DNA of 6,068 nucleotides from JBOIBN01 sp050739575 (GTDB lineage: Bacteria; Pseudomonadota; Gammaproteobacteria; JAKDMP01): assembly GCA_050739575.1 (NCBI GenBank), contig JBOIBN010000111.1, forward strand, positions 1-6,068, written 5' to 3'. A program made the position numbers and the translations under genes. This document shows, piece by piece, positions 5,455-6,068 of this stretch; the first letter of the stretch is position 1; every line of letters begins with the position of its first letter. The notes below the pieces were generated by a model. It ran no database searches. It had not been told where the DNA came from and saw only the letters and a program-made list of their open reading frames with translations.

Positions 5455-5943
5455 TCAAGTAACCCCGCCTCCGATGCCACGCCTGCCTTTAAGCGGGCTG
5501 CGTCTCTTTCCAACTTGAAGTTGGACCGAGAAATATTTCTACCCTTCTTAACAAGTATCAGATTGTGTTCGAAATAGATACCCGTAATATCTTCGCAAAA
5601 CTGTGACCTTGGGAGGTCTGTGTTTGAAATATATTCCGCGTGATTCAGCCCATCAACCAGTCCCTTAAAAAAACTTGTCGCTGAATTCTCATAGCCTTCG
5701 GCGCCAAGCTCCCCTCCTCCATACGCTGGCCAATAGCTTGTCCGCGTATCCTCAATGACGTAAATGCCACCATCCTTTAGCCATGGGAATAATATCTGAA
5801 ACGAAACAATCTGATGGCGATTAATATGGCTACCGTCATCAATAATCAGATCGAAGCCGTTGTACGCGCGAGCAATAGCACCGAAGGATTCTGCATCGTC
5901 CTGCGAACATCGGTAGACCTTAACTCGGCCTCTCGAGAGTATA
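5451..5943 (-). pseudogene. SAM-dependent methyltransferase (CmcI/rhamnosyl O-methyltransferase type), N-terminus lost
   Basis: Class I methyltransferase of the type that O-methylates sugars in antibiotic and polysaccharide pathways. RVKVYRCSQDDAESF matches the strand and acidic stretch that bind SAM. Next come FDLIIDDGSHINRHQIVSF, the Mg2+-binding DDGSH motif, and LFPWLKDGGIYVIEDTRTSYWPAYGGG, which is highly typical of this group. The usual front half (LEIGxxxGGS, the glycine-rich SAM loop, then GxDI) is missing. The open frame continues to an ATG at 6006-6008, but those first 22 residues are read from the IS5-type end that begins near 5944; native sequence starts at about ILSRGRV. Without the glycine loop the product is probably inactive. 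The stop overlaps the glycosyltransferase start, so it was the first visible gene of that operon, probably methylating a sugar of the same glycan. Confidence 0.75.
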
Positions 5944-6068
5944 GGGCACCTCGAAAAATTGCCCGTTTGACGCTCATTCTGTAGACCATGTTTGTTAGAA
6001 TACGGCATGAAGATGCAACTCGGATTCTTTGACCTTCAGAACCGGTTTGACAAGCTCAGCCAGGGTGG
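5944..6068 (+). mobile_element. Left edge of an IS5-family element, cut by the window end
   Basis: GGGCACCTCGAAAAATTGCC at 5944 onward looks like an IS5-type terminal repeat. Downstream a plus-strand transposase begins at 6007. The methyltransferase homology stops at the same place, so the two lines agree on the boundary to within a few bases. The preceding bases are GAGAGTATA; whether they form a target duplication needs the other end, which is outside the window. Confidence 0.6.
6007..6068 (+). CDS. IS5-family transposase, N-terminal start only (partial)
   Basis: Twenty codons are visible before the window ends. They begin MKMQLGFFDLQNRF and continue DKLSQG. Many IS5-group transposases open with this MQLxFFDLxxRxxxL pattern before the DUF772-type N-terminal domain. 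A second ATG at 6013-6015 could be the real start (MQLGFFDL). No good ribosome-binding site precedes either. The catalytic domain is not visible, so activity cannot be judged. Confidence 0.6.
   Translation, partial: MKMQLGFFDLQNRFDKLSQG

Noticed and set aside
1..6068. CRISPR array, tRNA or rRNA genes
   Set aside because: No evenly spaced direct repeats, cloverleaf or rRNA-like segments were seen by eye on either strand.

Overview
The window is a high-GC proteobacterial accessory region. The insertion-sequence types and O-antigen-style genes suggest a beta- or gammaproteobacterium, but nothing here fixes the species. It is a scar zone. Roughly the first 3.5 kb is a patchwork of insertion sequences and gene fragments, and the rest is the end of a surface-polysaccharide operon whose upstream gene is itself cut by another insertion sequence.

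Layout. 1-124: an unassigned stub. 125-719: the 5' part of an IS21-family element on the minus strand, with its terminal repeats and the front of istA. It breaks off just after the first catalytic Asp. 720-1345: an internal piece of a SIR2-domain protein gene (minus), probably a defence-type gene, cut at both ends by insertion sequences. 1342-2971: an apparently intact IS3-family element (minus) with orfA, orfB and a clear -1 frameshift signal. 2972-3452: a decayed plus-strand fragment of an IS1182-type transposase, with two in-frame stops and a frameshift in a G9 tract. 3453-3605: nothing recognised. 3606-4487: a Wzz-like chain-length protein. 4615-5454: a probable glycosyltransferase. 5451-5943: a class I methyltransferase that has lost its N-terminus. 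5944-6068: the left edge of an IS5-family element whose plus-strand transposase runs out of the window.

The polysaccharide genes read on the minus strand in the order methyltransferase, glycosyltransferase, wzz. The first two overlap by ATGA, so they were probably translated together. Together they suggest building, methylating and length-controlling a surface glycan (O-antigen, capsule or exopolysaccharide). The IS5 insertion removed the methyltransferase start and probably separated the cluster from its original promoter.

I see no new multi-gene system. The observations most worth a second look are: extra copies of the IS21 end repeats inside the istA coding sequence; an A7 slip site with a perfect 10-bp stem placed 5 nt after it in the IS3 element; an 18-bp near-perfect palindrome inside IS3 orfA; and the doubly truncated SIR2 gene.
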